64,000 nt of DNA from positions 1,933,667-1,997,666 of the forward strand of contig NZ_CH724125.1 of NCBI RefSeq assembly GCF_000153345.1. The letters are read 5' to 3'. Under the pieces are notes generated by a model, which was not told the DNA's origin, did not search any database, and was given only the letters and a program-made list of their open reading frames with translations. Every line of letters starts with the position of its first letter. Position 1 is the stretch's first letter. This DNA is from Neptuniibacter caesariensis. GTDB taxonomy: Bacteria > Pseudomonadota > Gammaproteobacteria > Pseudomonadales > Balneatricaceae. Below are positions 10,074 to 19,751 of the stretch, one piece after another. The position numbers and the translations under genes were made by a program.

Positions 10074-10988
10074 ATGGATCTGGATCTACTATTAAAGCCG
10101 GTCAAAATCTTAATTACAGGGGCTAACGGTCAAGTTGGTACGGCCCTGCAGCTGCAGGGGGAGAATGAGAGTTTCTTTAACGTTATCCCTCTGGATAAAT
10201 CTAAGCTGGATATTACGGACAGTGAGCAGATTAATGAACTGCTTGCTCAGCATCTTCCGGATTATGTGATCAACTGTGCTGCTTTTGACCATATCGATGA
10301 GGCTGAGCATAAGTCTGAAACCTGTTATGCAGTTAACACGGAAGGTGTGGAGAAGCTGGCGCTTGCCTGCGGTGATCTGAATATTCCTATGTTTCACCTA
10401 TCCACCGATTATGTTTTTGATGGCCATTATGCCAGCGGTTATACGGAAGATGATGAAGTTGCGCCTTTGGGTGTCTATGCGGATTCCAAATGGCAGGGAG
10501 AGGAGCGTCTCCGCCAATTACTCCCTAAGCATATTATTTTGCGTGTAAGTTGGTTGTTCAGTGAGCAAGGCAATAACTTCGTCTTGCGTACCCTTGAAGC
10601 GGCTCGGCAGAGTAAAGTATTGGAAGCCGTCAGTGACCGTCGAGGTTGCCCTACCTCTGCTGCAGATGTTGCCCGCGTGATTCTGGCTATGTTGAAACAG
10701 ATCCATAACGGGGCGGATGCCTGGGGTACTTACCATTACTGCGGTGCGGAGATTACCAACCGTTATGATTTTTGTAAGGAAATTCTTATCGCTGCGGGTA
10801 ACTATGAGAATTTCGAAGTTGAGAAGATGGTGCCCATCTCCAGCAAAGACTATGTAACTGAGGCGCAGCGCCCGAATACATCCATCCTTATCTGTAAGAA
10901 ACTATTGAGTGTGTTTGGTATCAGGCAAAAGCCCTGGCGCCAGGAGCTCCAGTGGCTTATGCGAATCATTTATAATCAACAAAAGTAA
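10074..10988 (+). CDS. RmlD-like NAD(P)-dependent sugar reductase (extended SDR)
   Basis: 304 residues from the ATG at 10074 (GGAGAG at 10061-10066); the frame is open back to a TTG at 10032, which lacks a site. The Rossmann motif GANGQVG is at residues 16-22, and STDYVFDG and a YADSK (YxxxK) catalytic pair are in the expected places. The overall match is to dTDP-4-dehydrorhamnose reductase, which reduces dTDP-4-keto-rhamnose in O-antigen sugar synthesis. No rmlA, rmlB or rmlC gene is nearby, so the exact substrate is uncertain; it may be a related SDR acting on another nucleotide sugar. Confidence 0.75.
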   Translation: MDLDLLLKPVKILITGANGQVGTALQLQGENESFFNVIPLDKSKLDITDSEQINELLAQHLPDYVINCAAFDHIDEAEHKSETCYAVNTEGVEKLALACGDLNIPMFHLSTDYVFDGHYASGYTEDDEVAPLGVYADSKWQGEERLRQLLPKHIILRVSWLFSEQGNNFVLRTLEAARQSKVLEAVSDRRGCPTSAADVARVILAMLKQIHNGADAWGTYHYCGAEITNRYDFCKEILIAAGNYENFEVEKMVPISSKDYVTEAQRPNTSILICKKLLSVFGIRQKPWRQELQWLMRIIYNQQK

Positions 10989-10994
10989 TGTTGA

Positions 10995-11372
10995 TTATGT
11001 CCAGGGTAGCGGATTGTGGTTGATAGCTACCACGACAATATAGCCAAAGCAGAGCAGGGCGAGTACCAAAAACAGTGCCTTGCTGCTGCGGGTCTTACCG
11101 CGTTTAATTGCGAACGTGCCGAACCCTATATACGCGAGCAGTGCGACAACCTTAGCGGTTAGCCAGTGATCGATAAACGGATATTGCTGAAGCAGAGCGG
11201 CCAGCGTTATCGCACTGATTAGTAGCAGGGTATCGATACAATGCGGTACGACCTTCACCCACTTGCGTTGTAGGTGGCTGGGTGAAAACAGTGCCCAGTA
11301 TCCTCGAAGCAGAAATAGCGACAGACTGAGAACAATGCAGGTCAGATGGATGTGCTTAATAGCTAGGTACAT
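10995..11372 (-). CDS. SirB2-family inner membrane protein
   Basis: 125 residues with four hydrophobic segments (about 5-25, 45-62, 70-88, 97-117). The start MYLAIKHIHLTCIVLSLSLF, with its LRGYW motif at 22-26, matches the SirB (invasion gene expression up-regulator) family by pattern. The biochemical function of the family is not established. It is transcribed convergently with the RmlD-like gene, six bases apart, and divergently from moaA. Confidence 0.72.
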   Translation of the reverse strand: MYLAIKHIHLTCIVLSLSLFLLRGYWALFSPSHLQRKWVKVVPHCIDTLLLISAITLAALLQQYPFIDHWLTAKVVALLAYIGFGTFAIKRGKTRSSKALFLVLALLCFGYIVVVAINHNPLPWT

Positions 11373-11483
11373 TCGCTAGGGCCTCAGATTTTTATCGGTC
11401 CAGAGTATAACTGCTGTTGTCTTGAATTTATGCTATTTTTGTCAGTCCAACTATAAGAACTAAACGCTTTTTGCTCAGAGCCC

Positions 11484-12488
11484 ATGTCAGAAAATAACCA
11501 AGAAACGAATGCCCTGGTTGACCGGTTTGGAAGAACTGTAGATTACATTCGTCTTTCCGTGACTGATCGTTGTGACTTTCGCTGTGTTTATTGCATGGGC
11601 GAAGAGATGACGTTTCTGCCGCATGCCCAGGTACTTTCTCTGGAAGAGATTGAGCAGGTAGCTGCAGCCTTTGTCAGCTTAGGGGTTAAGAAAATACGCT
11701 TGACCGGGGGCGAGCCTCTGGTTCGCCGTGAAGTGATTAAACTAATCCGCGGTGTAGGCCAGTTAGATGCCGAGTTGGCGATTACCACGAACGGTTCTCA
11801 GCTTGTTGATATGGCTCAGCCGTTAAAAGATGCCGGTGTTAATCGTTTAAATATCAGTATCGACAGTCTCCAGGAAGAGCGTTTTAAAGAGATGACCCGT
11901 ATTGGCAAATTACCCAAAGTACTCGCGGGTATTGATGCGGCGATTGCGGCAGGCTTTGATCGCATAAAGTTAAATGCGGTTGTCATGAAAGGTCGTAATG
12001 ACGATGAAGTACTGGATCTGGTGAATTACGCTCGCGATAAAGGGATTGATGTCAGTTTTATCGAAGAGATGCCTCTGGGCAATATAAATGAACATGATCG
12101 GGCTGAGGTGTACTGTTCGAGTGATGAGGTACGGGAGATGATTGAATCCCGTTACCCGTTGCAGCCAACCACCGAGAGAACCGCGGGTCCGTCACGTTAT
12201 TACCGGATGGCAGATAGTGAGAGTCGGGTTGGATTTATCTCGCCGCATAGCCACAACTTCTGTTCCGAATGTAACCGGGTCAGGGTTACTGTAGAAGGTC
12301 GGCTGTTGCTCTGCTTAGGTAATGAGCATTCTGTGGATCTCCGAGAAATACTGCGCCGTTACCCTAATGACCAGGAACGGTTGCGAGACGTTATCATCAA
12401 AGCAATGGACCTGAAGCCAGAGAAGCATGAGTTTGATCTTGATGATAAGCCGCAGATCATTCGTTTTATGAATATGACCGGGGGTTGA
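11484..12488 (+). CDS. moaA: GTP 3',8-cyclase (molybdenum cofactor step 1)
   Basis: 334 residues. A radical-SAM cluster motif CxxxCxxC is at C30, C34 and C37 ([12 protein letters not shown]). The C-terminal second 4Fe-4S site has the FCSECNRVR pair and a later Cys (LLLCLG). The protein ends in Gly-Gly, which MoaA needs for activity. It converts GTP to 3',8-cyclo-GTP, which MoaC turns into cPMP. It heads a cluster with moaB, moeA, moaC and moaD. The segment [10 protein letters not shown] is the SAM-binding GGE motif. Confidence 0.96.
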   Translation: MSENNQETNALVDRFGRTVDYIRLSVTDRCDFRCVYCMGEEMTFLPHAQVLSLEEIEQVAAAFVSLGVKKIRLTGGEPLVRREVIKLIRGVGQLDAELAITTNGSQLVDMAQPLKDAGVNRLNISIDSLQEERFKEMTRIGKLPKVLAGIDAAIAAGFDRIKLNAVVMKGRNDDEVLDLVNYARDKGIDVSFIEEMPLGNINEHDRAEVYCSSDEVREMIESRYPLQPTTERTAGPSRYYRMADSESRVGFISPHSHNFCSECNRVRVTVEGRLLLCLGNEHSVDLREILRRYPNDQERLRDVIIKAMDLKPEKHEFDLDDKPQIIRFMNMTGG

Positions 12489-12526
12489 GTGCAACTCAGC
12501 CCGTAAAGGATTTTAAGGAAATTATC

Positions 12527-13063
12527 ATGTCCCACACACCAGCTAGAGCTGAGTTTATCCCATTAAATATTGCCGTTTTGACTGTCTCCGATACTCGTAC
12601 TCTGGAAACAGATACTTCCGGGCAAGCATTGGTTGATCGTTTGGAAGCTGCGGGTCATAAATTAGGCGCTCGCGAGATTGTGATAGATGATGTGTATCAG
12701 ATGCGTGCGGTTGCCTCGAAGTGGATTGCGGATCCTGAGATTCATGTTGTGATCTCAACAGGCGGTACAGGTTTTGCCGGTCGTGATTCTACACCGGAAG
12801 CGATGGCGCCTCTGTTCGATAAGACGATTGAAGGGTTTGGTGAGTATTTTCGTCAGGTGTCGGCAGGTCAGATTGGTACATCGACGATTCAGTCTCGTGC
12901 GTTGGGTGGTTTAGCGAATGGTACGGTTCTTTTCTGCCTGCCCGGTTCGACTGGCGCCTGCCGTACAGGCTGGGATGATGTGATTGCAGAGCAGCTCGAT
13001 CATCGCCATAAGCCTTGTAACTTTGTTTCTATGATCCTGAAACACCGTCAAGAGCAGGCTTGA
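12527..13063 (+). CDS. moaB: Molybdenum cofactor biosynthesis protein B
   Basis: 178 residues from the ATG at 12527 with AAGGAA at 12515-12520; the frame is open upstream to a TTG overlapping the moaA stop, which has no site. Contains NIAVLTVSDTRTLETDTSGQ and STGGTGFAGRDSTPEA, the MoaB/Mog fold motifs for molybdopterin binding. This family adenylylates molybdopterin, or is a close relative of the enzyme that does. It is followed by moeA after three bases, consistent with joint translation. Confidence 0.93.
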   Translation: MSHTPARAEFIPLNIAVLTVSDTRTLETDTSGQALVDRLEAAGHKLGAREIVIDDVYQMRAVASKWIADPEIHVVISTGGTGFAGRDSTPEAMAPLFDKTIEGFGEYFRQVSAGQIGTSTIQSRALGGLANGTVLFCLPGSTGACRTGWDDVIAEQLDHRHKPCNFVSMILKHRQEQA

Positions 13064-13066
13064 TCA

Positions 13067-14281
13067 ATGATCAGTTGTGATACTCAGTCCGGACTTATTC
13101 CCTTTGAGGAGGCGCTTCAGCGCTTATTGGACAGTGCCAGCTGTCAGGTAGCTACTGAGCAAGTTTTATTAGCTGAAGCTGCCGGACGTGTATTGGCTGA
13201 GTCGCCTATTGCCAGTGTTTCTGTTCCGCCTGCGGATAACAGCAGCATGGACGGGTATGCGGTCAATCTAGCTGATATTCAGGGCGAGACGCGCCTACCG
13301 GTTAGTCAGAGAATACCAGCCGGCACCCCGCCGCAGCCGCTTAAGCCAGGAACTTGTGCGCGTATCTTTACGGGAGCTGAGATTCCGGCTGGGGCGAATT
13401 CGGTAGTGATGCAGGAAAACGTTAAGGCTGATGGCGAGTTTGCTGTTTTTACTCAGTGCCCTTCTGATGCTGAGAATATACGTCGAAAAGGCCAGGATAT
13501 ACATGTCGGCGATGCGGTGCTTTCCGCCGGTGTTAAACTCAGGCCTGCCGAGCTGGGCTTGCTTGCTTCGGTGGGGCTTGCGCAGGTAGAGGTTTATCGA
13601 AAGCTAAAAGTGGCGATTTTATCTACGGGTGATGAGCTGATGGAGCCGGGTGAAGCTCTGGGGCCTGGTCAGATTTATAATTCCAATCGCTATATTCTCA
13701 CTGGGTTGCTGCAGGCGTTGGATATGGAAGTGGTTGATCTGGGTTGTGTCGCGGATACCCGTGAGGCAACGCTCGATGCACTTCGCAAAGCCTCCGCTTC
13801 AGCCGATGCGATCATCAGCACTGGCGGTGTATCTGTCGGGGAAGAAGATCATGTAAAAGGCTGCGTAGAGGAGCTGGGGCAGCTCGATATGTGGAAGATC
13901 CGTATTAAACCGGGTAAGCCGGTGGCCTATGGGCATGTGCAGGGGACCCCCTTTATTGGCTTGCCCGGTAACCCTACCTCCACATTGGTCACTTTTTGTC
14001 TGTTGGCTAAACCTTGCCTTCAGCAGCTACAGGGCGCTACTTATGCTGCGCCATTACAGCTCAACATACCGGCAGGTTTTACGCGAAAGCGGGCTATTCA
14101 ACGTCAGGAGTATCTTCGGGTAAAGGTCGAGGATAATCGGCTGGTGCCTTTTTCCAACCAAAGCTCTGGTGTTCTGGCCTCCGCCAGTTGGGCGGATGGT
14201 ATTGCTGTTATCCCCCCTGAGACGATGGTATCCCCTGGAGACTTCGTGGCATTTATTCCGTTTGCTGATCTATTGAATTAG
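13067..14281 (+). CDS. moeA: Molybdopterin molybdenumtransferase
   Basis: 404 residues, the usual MoeA length. Domain order: N-terminal linker, domain with PPADNSSMDGYAVNLADI (MoeA signature, near residues 57-74), the MoCF domain with STGDELMEPGE and STGGVSVGEEDH, then a C-terminal beta barrel. It inserts molybdate into adenylylated molybdopterin. The signature residues appear intact. Three bases separate it from moaB. No terminator is obvious after it. Confidence 0.95.
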   Translation: MISCDTQSGLIPFEEALQRLLDSASCQVATEQVLLAEAAGRVLAESPIASVSVPPADNSSMDGYAVNLADIQGETRLPVSQRIPAGTPPQPLKPGTCARIFTGAEIPAGANSVVMQENVKADGEFAVFTQCPSDAENIRRKGQDIHVGDAVLSAGVKLRPAELGLLASVGLAQVEVYRKLKVAILSTGDELMEPGEALGPGQIYNSNRYILTGLLQALDMEVVDLGCVADTREATLDALRKASASADAIISTGGVSVGEEDHVKGCVEELGQLDMWKIRIKPGKPVAYGHVQGTPFIGLPGNPTSTLVTFCLLAKPCLQQLQGATYAAPLQLNIPAGFTRKRAIQRQEYLRVKVEDNRLVPFSNQSSGVLASASWADGIAVIPPETMVSPGDFVAFIPFADLLN

Positions 14282-14402
14282 CACTAGCTGAAAATTGTTA
14301 CGGAATTACTAATTTTCGCGATTTTTAGCTTATTTTCCCTGCAGGTTTGTACTGAAAACGTTAAAATGGCGGATTGTTTAAAAAGATTGGATCGAGAAAC
14401 GC

Positions 14403-15518
14403 ATGTCAGATCAGCAGGACCCGTATAAAGAGATCAGGCCTTATCATGATGATGAAGTGGCTGATACGCTGAACGATATTCTACAGAACGATGAGTTCAT
14501 CACTGCGGTGACCCGTTACCAGTTTCCGAAAATGGCGGGAAGTATTGGTTGGTTGCTGAAACCTTTTGTGCGTATTGCGCTGGCTGCCAAAGTCGGTGAA
14601 GTCGACTGTGTCTATGACTTCCAGATGCTGGTGGCGAACTATATGAAGAAGATGATCGCCCGTACGACGACAAAACTGACGTGCAGTGGTATTGATCAGT
14701 TAGATCCGGAAGAAGCGTACCTTTTTGTTTCTAACCACCGTGATATCGCTATGGACCCGGCCTTTGTAAACTGGGTGCGTCATCAGTACGGTATGGATAC
14801 CGTGCGTATTGCGATCGGCGATAACCTGCTTCGTAAGCCATACGTTTCGGATATTATGCGTCTGAACAAAAGCTTCATTGTTAACCGTTCAGCCTCTGGG
14901 CGTGAAATGATGAAAGCGCTGACTCAGCTGTCTTCCTATATAGATCACAGTATTCAGAGTGGCAATTCGATCTGGTTGGCACAGCGAGAAGGGCGTGCAA
15001 AAGATGGAAATGATACGACCGATCCGGCGATTCTGAAAATGCTTTATATGGCACACCGCAAATCCAGAAGCTTTGCTGAGCAGGCTAAGCGTCTGAACAT
15101 CGTGCCTGTTTCTATCTCTTATGAATATGACCCCTGCGATTACCTGAAGGCGAATGAACTTTACGCTAAAGAAACCGAGGGTGCTTATGAGAAATCCCAG
15201 TTTGAAGATATTTCAAGCATTGTGAAGGGAATTACGGGGAATAAAGGCCATGTTCATATCGCCTTTGGTGACCCTATTGAGCAGGATTTTGATACCCCGG
15301 AAGCTTTGGCAGAAGAGATTGATCGCCAGATTATTTCCAGCTATTACCTGCACCCGTCCAATCTGTTGGCGGCTGATCAGGGTGCAGAGGTAACTGCTGA
15401 GCAGCGTGAAGGTCTGGAATCGCGCTTTGAATCAGTGGCGAATGGGGCTAAAGATATACTCCGTCAGATGTATGCTAACCCTGTGAATAATCAGAAGAAA
15501 ATTGAGGAGTCATCATGA
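14403..15518 (+). CDS. PlsC-domain acyltransferase (1-acylglycerol-3-phosphate type)
   Basis: 371 residues. The acyltransferase motif NHRDIAMD (H-x4-D) lies near residues 113-120. A further conserved Arg-rich block follows (QREGRAKDG near 197-205), which replaces the usual FPEGTR element. The flanking regions are longer than in ordinary PlsC. It probably acylates a phospholipid precursor at the membrane, but no strong transmembrane segment is clear. Its last four bases overlap the moaC ATG (ATGA), so it is embedded in the moa operon despite having no known role in cofactor synthesis. Confidence 0.75.
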   Translation: MSDQQDPYKEIRPYHDDEVADTLNDILQNDEFITAVTRYQFPKMAGSIGWLLKPFVRIALAAKVGEVDCVYDFQMLVANYMKKMIARTTTKLTCSGIDQLDPEEAYLFVSNHRDIAMDPAFVNWVRHQYGMDTVRIAIGDNLLRKPYVSDIMRLNKSFIVNRSASGREMMKALTQLSSYIDHSIQSGNSIWLAQREGRAKDGNDTTDPAILKMLYMAHRKSRSFAEQAKRLNIVPVSISYEYDPCDYLKANELYAKETEGAYEKSQFEDISSIVKGITGNKGHVHIAFGDPIEQDFDTPEALAEEIDRQIISSYYLHPSNLLAADQGAEVTAEQREGLESRFESVANGAKDILRQMYANPVNNQKKIEESS

Positions 15519-15994
15519 GTCGCCTTACTCATCTGGATGATCAGGGCAATGCCAGTATGGTTGATGTTTCTGAGAAGCAGGTTACTTTTCGTGAGGCTGT
15601 TGCCTATTCAGAAGTTGAGATGCTGCCTGAAACGTTAAAACTAATTACCGAAGGTGGTCATAAAAAGGGTGATGTTCTGGCCGTAGCCCGTATAGCGGGT
15701 ATCCAGGCTGCGAAGCGAACCAGTGATCTGATTCCACTCTGTCATCCGTTGATGTTGAGTAAGGTAGCGGTTGATCTGATTCCCAATGTTGAGCGCAATG
15801 TGGTCGAGATTACTGCTACCTGTAAGCTTTCGGGGCAGACCGGTGTAGAGATGGAGGCGCTTACTGCGGCTTCTGTTGCTGGCCTGACGATCTACGATAT
15901 GTGTAAAGCGGTGGATAAAGGGATGGTTATCCGTTCGGTTAAACTGCTTGAAAAGAAAGGCGGTAAAAGCGGACATTGGAAGGTGGAGAGTTAA
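15515..15994 (+). CDS. moaC: Cyclic pyranopterin monophosphate synthase
   Basis: 159 residues. It carries the conserved [13 protein letters not shown] and [20 protein letters not shown] segments of MoaC, including the active-site Lys and Asp regions. It rearranges 3',8-cyclo-GTP into cPMP, following MoaA. The start codon overlaps the stop of the preceding acyltransferase gene (ATGA), and GAGGAG stands just upstream, so translation is coupled. moaD follows by one base. Confidence 0.96.
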   Translation: MSRLTHLDDQGNASMVDVSEKQVTFREAVAYSEVEMLPETLKLITEGGHKKGDVLAVARIAGIQAAKRTSDLIPLCHPLMLSKVAVDLIPNVERNVVEITATCKLSGQTGVEMEALTAASVAGLTIYDMCKAVDKGMVIRSVKLLEKKGGKSGHWKVES

Positions 15995-15995
15995 G

Positions 15996-16247
15996 ATGGC
16001 TAAAGTAGTTTACTTTGCCAGTTTGCGAGAGCGTCTGGGGCTGGCTGAAGAAACGGTTCAACTAGATGCGGATATCTCTGTAAGCGGTTTAGTGGATAGA
16101 CTAGTTGAGCAGCATGGTGAGACCTGGAAGACAGTTTTTAATGATAGTCAGGTGATGGTTGCTATCAATCAAGAGATGTCTGATCAGGAAGCTATGGTAT
16201 CCGATGCTGATGAAGTTGCTTTCTTCCCTCCGGTAACAGGGGGTTAA
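15996..16247 (+). CDS. moaD: Molybdopterin synthase small (sulfur carrier) subunit
   Basis: 83 residues with a ubiquitin-like fold. It begins MAKVVYFASLRERLGLAEET and ends VTGG, the Gly-Gly tail that receives sulfur as a thiocarboxylate. The frame is open upstream into moaC, but the ATG at 15996, with GGTGGAGAG just ahead, gives the family start. MoaD works with MoaE; moaE usually follows moaD but is not here and is nowhere else in the window. Confidence 0.93.
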   Translation: MAKVVYFASLRERLGLAEETVQLDADISVSGLVDRLVEQHGETWKTVFNDSQVMVAINQEMSDQEAMVSDADEVAFFPPVTGG

Positions 16248-16249
16248 TC

Positions 16250-16987
16250 GTGGCGAAAAAAGCGAGTTTATTCAGCTACTTACGTGCAGGTTTGTATTAT
16301 CTGGGCTTTTATCCGCTGACTATTGTCTATGCATCTCTTTGTCTGATCGCTTCACCGATGCTGAATTTTCGTCAGCGCTTTGCGATGGTTACCCAGATTA
16401 ACTACTTCTATATTTTCTGGCTAAAAGTTTGCTGTGGTGTGGGTGTTAACATTCAGGGCCGTGAGAACCTTCCCAAAGAGGGCGCTTACGTTGTAGTGGC
16501 AAACCATCAGAGTGAATGGGAAACCTTATTCTTGCAGACTCTAGTGCGTCCGCAGGTGACTGTGTTAAAGAAAGAACTCCTGAAGATTCCGTTTTTTGGC
16601 TGGGCGCTTGGGTTGTTGGACCCTATTGCAATTGATCGTAGCCAGCGTCGTGGTGCATTGAAGCAGTTGCTGACAGAAGGTAAGAAAAGACTGGAAGATG
16701 ATATTCCAGTGATTATCTTTCCTCAGGGCACCCGGGTGCCAGTGGGTAAGATGGGGAAATTCAATAAAGGTGGTGCAATGCTTGCGCTAAGTGCAGGGGT
16801 ACCTGTTGTGCCTATGATTCATGATGCAGGTGTCTATTGGCCAGGCAAAAGCTTTGCGAAGTTTCCGGGTACCGTTCAGGTGCATGTGGGTGAGCCTATA
16901 CCGGTTGAAGGGCGAACTGTTGATGAGATTCATGCGGATATGGTGGCATGGCTTGAGGAGCATATGAAGTCATTGGAAATCGCTTGA
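16250..16987 (+). CDS. plsC: 1-acyl-sn-glycerol-3-phosphate acyltransferase
   Basis: 245 residues with a GTG start two bases after moaD. An N-terminal hydrophobic segment (residues 12-35) fits a membrane anchor. The catalytic block is NHQSEWETLF (H-x4-E, the variant seen in AGPATs with the HQSxWET motif), and FPQGTR is the substrate-binding motif. It converts lysophosphatidic acid to phosphatidic acid in phospholipid synthesis. It is the second acyltransferase in this cluster and sits in the spot where moaE would be expected. Followed by a strong terminator. Confidence 0.87.
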   Translation: MAKKASLFSYLRAGLYYLGFYPLTIVYASLCLIASPMLNFRQRFAMVTQINYFYIFWLKVCCGVGVNIQGRENLPKEGAYVVVANHQSEWETLFLQTLVRPQVTVLKKELLKIPFFGWALGLLDPIAIDRSQRRGALKQLLTEGKKRLEDDIPVIIFPQGTRVPVGKMGKFNKGGAMLALSAGVPVVPMIHDAGVYWPGKSFAKFPGTVQVHVGEPIPVEGRTVDEIHADMVAWLEEHMKSLEIA

Positions 16988-17011
16988 AGCGTTTCTGACT
17001 TTGCTCAGTAT

Positions 17012-17054
17012 GAGACATAAAAAAAACCGCCATCAGGCGGTTTTTTTATGTCTC
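17012..17054. terminator. Bidirectional terminator between plsC and fabB
   Basis: A 19-20 base arm (17012-17031) pairs with 17036-17054, one A bulged, loop ATCA; A-run and T-run lie inside the stem. It serves converging plsC and fabB transcripts. Confidence 0.92.
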
Positions 17055-17069
17055 GAAAAGGTGGGCTGA

Positions 17070-18287
17070 TTAGCTATCCAGCTTTTCGAATACCAGTGTG
17101 CAGTTAGTGCCGCCGAAGCCAAAGCTGTTAGACATAACACGTTTCAGGTCTACATTGTCCTGCTTCTCGACAGCAATCGGCATACCTTCAGCGTCTGCAT
17201 CCAGTTCATCGATGTTTGCAGAAGCAGCAATGAAGTTGTTTTCCTGCATTAGCAGTGAGTAAACCGCTTCCTGTACGCCTGCAGCACCCAGAGAGTGGCC
17301 AGACAGGGATTTAGTAGAAGTAACGGTAGGCATGTCATCGCCAAACGCTTCTTTCATCGCTTTCAGTTCCTGCATATCACCTGCTGGTGTAGAGGTACCG
17401 TGCGCGTTGATATAATCGATCTTGCCATCAACAGTCGCCATTGCTTGCTTCATGCAGCGTGCAGCGCCTTCGCCTGAAGGAGCAACCATGTCGTAACCGT
17501 CAGATGTTGCGCCGTAGCCAACCAGCTCAGCGTAGATCTTAGCGCCACGTGCTTTAGCGTGTTCGTACTCTTCGATAACCAGAATGCCTGCACCGCCAGA
17601 GATAACGAAACCATCACGGTTTGCATCGTATGCGCGAGACGCTTTCTCAGGTGTTTCGTTGTACTTGCTGGACAGCGCGCCCATTGCATCGAACATTGCA
17701 GTCTGTACCCAGTGTAGCTCTTCACCACCACCGGCAAAAACTACGTCCTGTTTGCCTAGCTGAATCTGTTCAGCTGCATTGCCAATACAGTGTGCGCTGG
17801 TCGCGCAAGCAGAAGTAATGGAGTAGTTAACGCCTTTAATCTTGAAAGGTGTTGCAAGGCAAGCAGATACAGTGGAACCCATTGTGCGGGTTACACGGTA
17901 AGGACCAACGCGCTTAACGCCTTTTTCACGAGTGATGTCTGCTGTTTCAACAATGTTATCTGCAGATGCACCACCGGAGCCTACGATCAGGCCAGTGCGC
18001 TCATTGGAAACCTGGTCTTCGCCCAGGCCGGAGTCAGCGATCGCTTCCTGCATTGCGATGTAAGTGTATGCTGCTGCATCACCCATGAAACGTAACAGTT
18101 TACGATCGATCTTCTCAGAGAAATCGATATCGATGCTGCCGGCTACCTGGCTACGGAAACCGCGCTCTTTGTAATCTTCCTGGAATTTGATTCCAGAACG
18201 ACCCTGCTGCAGTGATTCCAGAACAGCTTCTTTATCTGTACCCAGACAAGAAACGATCCCCATACCAGTAACAACAACGCGACGCAT
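17070..18287 (-). CDS. fabB: 3-oxoacyl-[acyl-carrier-protein] synthase I
   Basis: 405 residues starting [20 protein letters not shown]. The nucleophile is Cys161 in [11 protein letters not shown], and the two catalytic His lie in [11 protein letters not shown] and GHSLGAAG. The sequence is of the FabB rather than FabF branch, including the pairing with fabA upstream on the same strand. It elongates unsaturated acyl chains after FabA isomerises the C10 intermediate. A hairpin lies in the 142-base gap between fabA and fabB, so the amount of fabB message may be set separately. Confidence 0.96.
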   Translation of the reverse strand: MRRVVVTGMGIVSCLGTDKEAVLESLQQGRSGIKFQEDYKERGFRSQVAGSIDIDFSEKIDRKLLRFMGDAAAYTYIAMQEAIADSGLGEDQVSNERTGLIVGSGGASADNIVETADITREKGVKRVGPYRVTRTMGSTVSACLATPFKIKGVNYSITSACATSAHCIGNAAEQIQLGKQDVVFAGGGEELHWVQTAMFDAMGALSSKYNETPEKASRAYDANRDGFVISGGAGILVIEEYEHAKARGAKIYAELVGYGATSDGYDMVAPSGEGAARCMKQAMATVDGKIDYINAHGTSTPAGDMQELKAMKEAFGDDMPTVTSTKSLSGHSLGAAGVQEAVYSLLMQENNFIAASANIDELDADAEGMPIAVEKQDNVDLKRVMSNSFGFGGTNCTLVFEKLDS

Positions 18288-18385
18288 GTGCTTCTCTCTC
18301 TTTTTCTAATTTGAGGTGCTTATTTTCCGTGAATCAGTAGCATTTTGCCACCTGATTCGTAAAAAACTCATCGGAAAATAGAAGA

Positions 18386-18407
18386 AAGGCTCTGAAATCA
18401 GAGCCTT
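18386..18407 (-). terminator. Hairpin between fabA and fabB
   Basis: A 10-bp perfect inverted repeat (18386-18395 with 18398-18407). Read on the minus strand it follows the fabA stop by 22 bases and is trailed by a T-rich but interrupted tract (TTTCTTCTATTTT), so it may terminate partly and leave fabB at lower dose. Confidence 0.55.
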
Positions 18408-18429
18408 AGAATTACAAATCCAATCAGGA

Positions 18430-18945
18430 TCAGAAATTGTCAGTCGATGTGAACAGGCCTACGCGCAGGTCTTTAGCGGTGTAGATCTCACGACCGTCAA
18501 CGGACATGCTGCCATCAGCGATGCCCATAACCAGCTTACGTTCGATAACACGCTTCAGCTGGATCTTGTAAGTAACTTTCTTGGCGTTAGGCAGTACCTG
18601 GCCGAAGAATTTAACTTCACCAGAGCCCAGTGCACGACCGCGACCAGGGTTGCCTTTCCAACCCAGGTAGAAGCCAACCAGCTGCCACATAGCATCCAAA
18701 CCCAGGCAGCCAGGCATCACAGGATCTTCTTCAAAGTGGCATGCAAAGAACCACAGATCAGGGTTGATATCCAGCTCAGCAACGATTTCGCCTTTACCGA
18801 ATTCACCACCGTCTTCAGTGATTTTCAGGATGCGGTCCATCATCAACATATTGCCAATTGGCAGGCGTGCATTGCCTGGTCCAAACATTTCGCCGTGGCC
18901 GCAAGACAGCAGCTCATCGCGATTAAAAGAGGAAGGTCTTGTCAT
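18430..18945 (-). CDS. fabA: 3-hydroxydecanoyl-ACP dehydratase/isomerase
   Basis: 171 residues from the ATG at 18943-18945, which gives the family N-terminus ([20 protein letters not shown]); the frame is open 15 codons further up but that extension is not family-like. Catalytic His70 and Asp84 lie in [19 protein letters not shown]. FabA dehydrates 3-hydroxydecanoyl-ACP and isomerises it to the cis-3 form, opening the anaerobic unsaturated fatty acid path that FabB extends. A TATAAT sits upstream on the same strand. Confidence 0.95.
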   Translation of the reverse strand: MTRPSSFNRDELLSCGHGEMFGPGNARLPIGNMLMMDRILKITEDGGEFGKGEIVAELDINPDLWFFACHFEEDPVMPGCLGLDAMWQLVGFYLGWKGNPGRGRALGSGEVKFFGQVLPNAKKVTYKIQLKRVIERKLVMGIADGSMSVDGREIYTAKDLRVGLFTSTDNF

Positions 18946-18989
18946 TAGCTTCTGTATATCCGGGTTTTTATAAGTCAAAATATCGCGCA

Positions 18990-18995
18990 ATTATA
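18990..18995 (-). promoter_or_regulatory. -10 element of the fabA promoter
   Basis: Read on the minus strand this is a perfect TATAAT followed by TGCGCG, about 45 bases before the fabA start. No convincing -35 hexamer lies 16-18 bases upstream, which suggests an activator (FadR in relatives) may be needed. No FadR or FabR site could be recognised. Confidence 0.45.
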
Positions 18996-19074
18996 CAGAC
19001 TTGAGCGTCGCTAAGCACGATCTGAGTCATATTTATTGGGTAAAAAGTTTACGACTTAAGGTTTATTTGGGCTT

Positions 19075-19692
19075 ATGGAACACGATTTTTGGCATCAGCG
19101 CTGGTCCGAAGGGCGGATTGGATTTCATCAAAGCGAGATTAATTCTTTGCTACTTTCTAACTGGCAGAGTCTGGATTTAGCAGAAGGGTCTCGTGTTTTT
19201 GTTCCTTTATGTGGCAAAAGTAAAGACCTTCTCTGGTTGAGGGAGCAGGGCTATCAGGTGGTGGGTAACGAATTAAGTGATGCTGCCAGTGACGCTTTTT
19301 TCAAAGAAAATAATCTCTTGCCAGAGCGGGTCAGTGCTTTTGGTTATGAGATTCGCTCGGTGGATAAGTTGCTGTTGATGACCGGTGACTTTTTTGCGCT
19401 TAGGCCCGATCACCTCGAGGGGATGGCTGCCGTTTATGACCGTGCTGCTTTAATTGCGCTGCCTCCTGAAATGCGCCAGCAATATGCGCAGAAAATGTGT
19501 AAGGTTCTGCCTGAGGGAGTCAAAATGTTGTTAATTACACTGGAATTTGAGGGGGATTCGGGTCCTCCCTTTAGTGTCCCTGGGCAAGAATTAGAGTCAC
19601 TTTATGGTGGACGATTTAAACTGACTCGGCTGCAGGAGTCGATGGAAGGTGATCGTACAGAGGTGTGCTGGTTGTTGGTAGATAAAGGCTAA
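19075..19692 (+). CDS. tpm: Thiopurine S-methyltransferase family protein
   Basis: 205 residues beginning MEHDFWHQRWSEGRIGFHQS, with VFVPLCGKSKDLLWL and YDRAALIALPPEMR, which are TPMT signatures for SAM binding. Bacterial members methylate thiopurines and, in several species, selenium and tellurium compounds, giving volatile products. Length agrees with the bacterial family. The gene stands alone between fabA (divergent) and ispB (convergent). The ribosome binding site is weak. Confidence 0.92.
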   Translation: MEHDFWHQRWSEGRIGFHQSEINSLLLSNWQSLDLAEGSRVFVPLCGKSKDLLWLREQGYQVVGNELSDAASDAFFKENNLLPERVSAFGYEIRSVDKLLLMTGDFFALRPDHLEGMAAVYDRAALIALPPEMRQQYAQKMCKVLPEGVKMLLITLEFEGDSGPPFSVPGQELESLYGGRFKLTRLQESMEGDRTEVCWLLVDKG

Positions 19693-19706
19693 GGATGTGC
19701 TGAGCA

Positions 19707-19733
19707 CTCCCGCACAGTATAGCTGTGCGGGAG
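19707..19733. terminator. Hairpin between tpm and ispB
   Basis: An 11-bp perfect stem (19707-19717 with 19723-19733) and a 5-base loop lie between the two convergent genes. No T run follows on either strand, so it is an atypical terminator. Confidence 0.5.
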
Positions 19734-19751
19734 GTATGAAGGCGTTATGGG

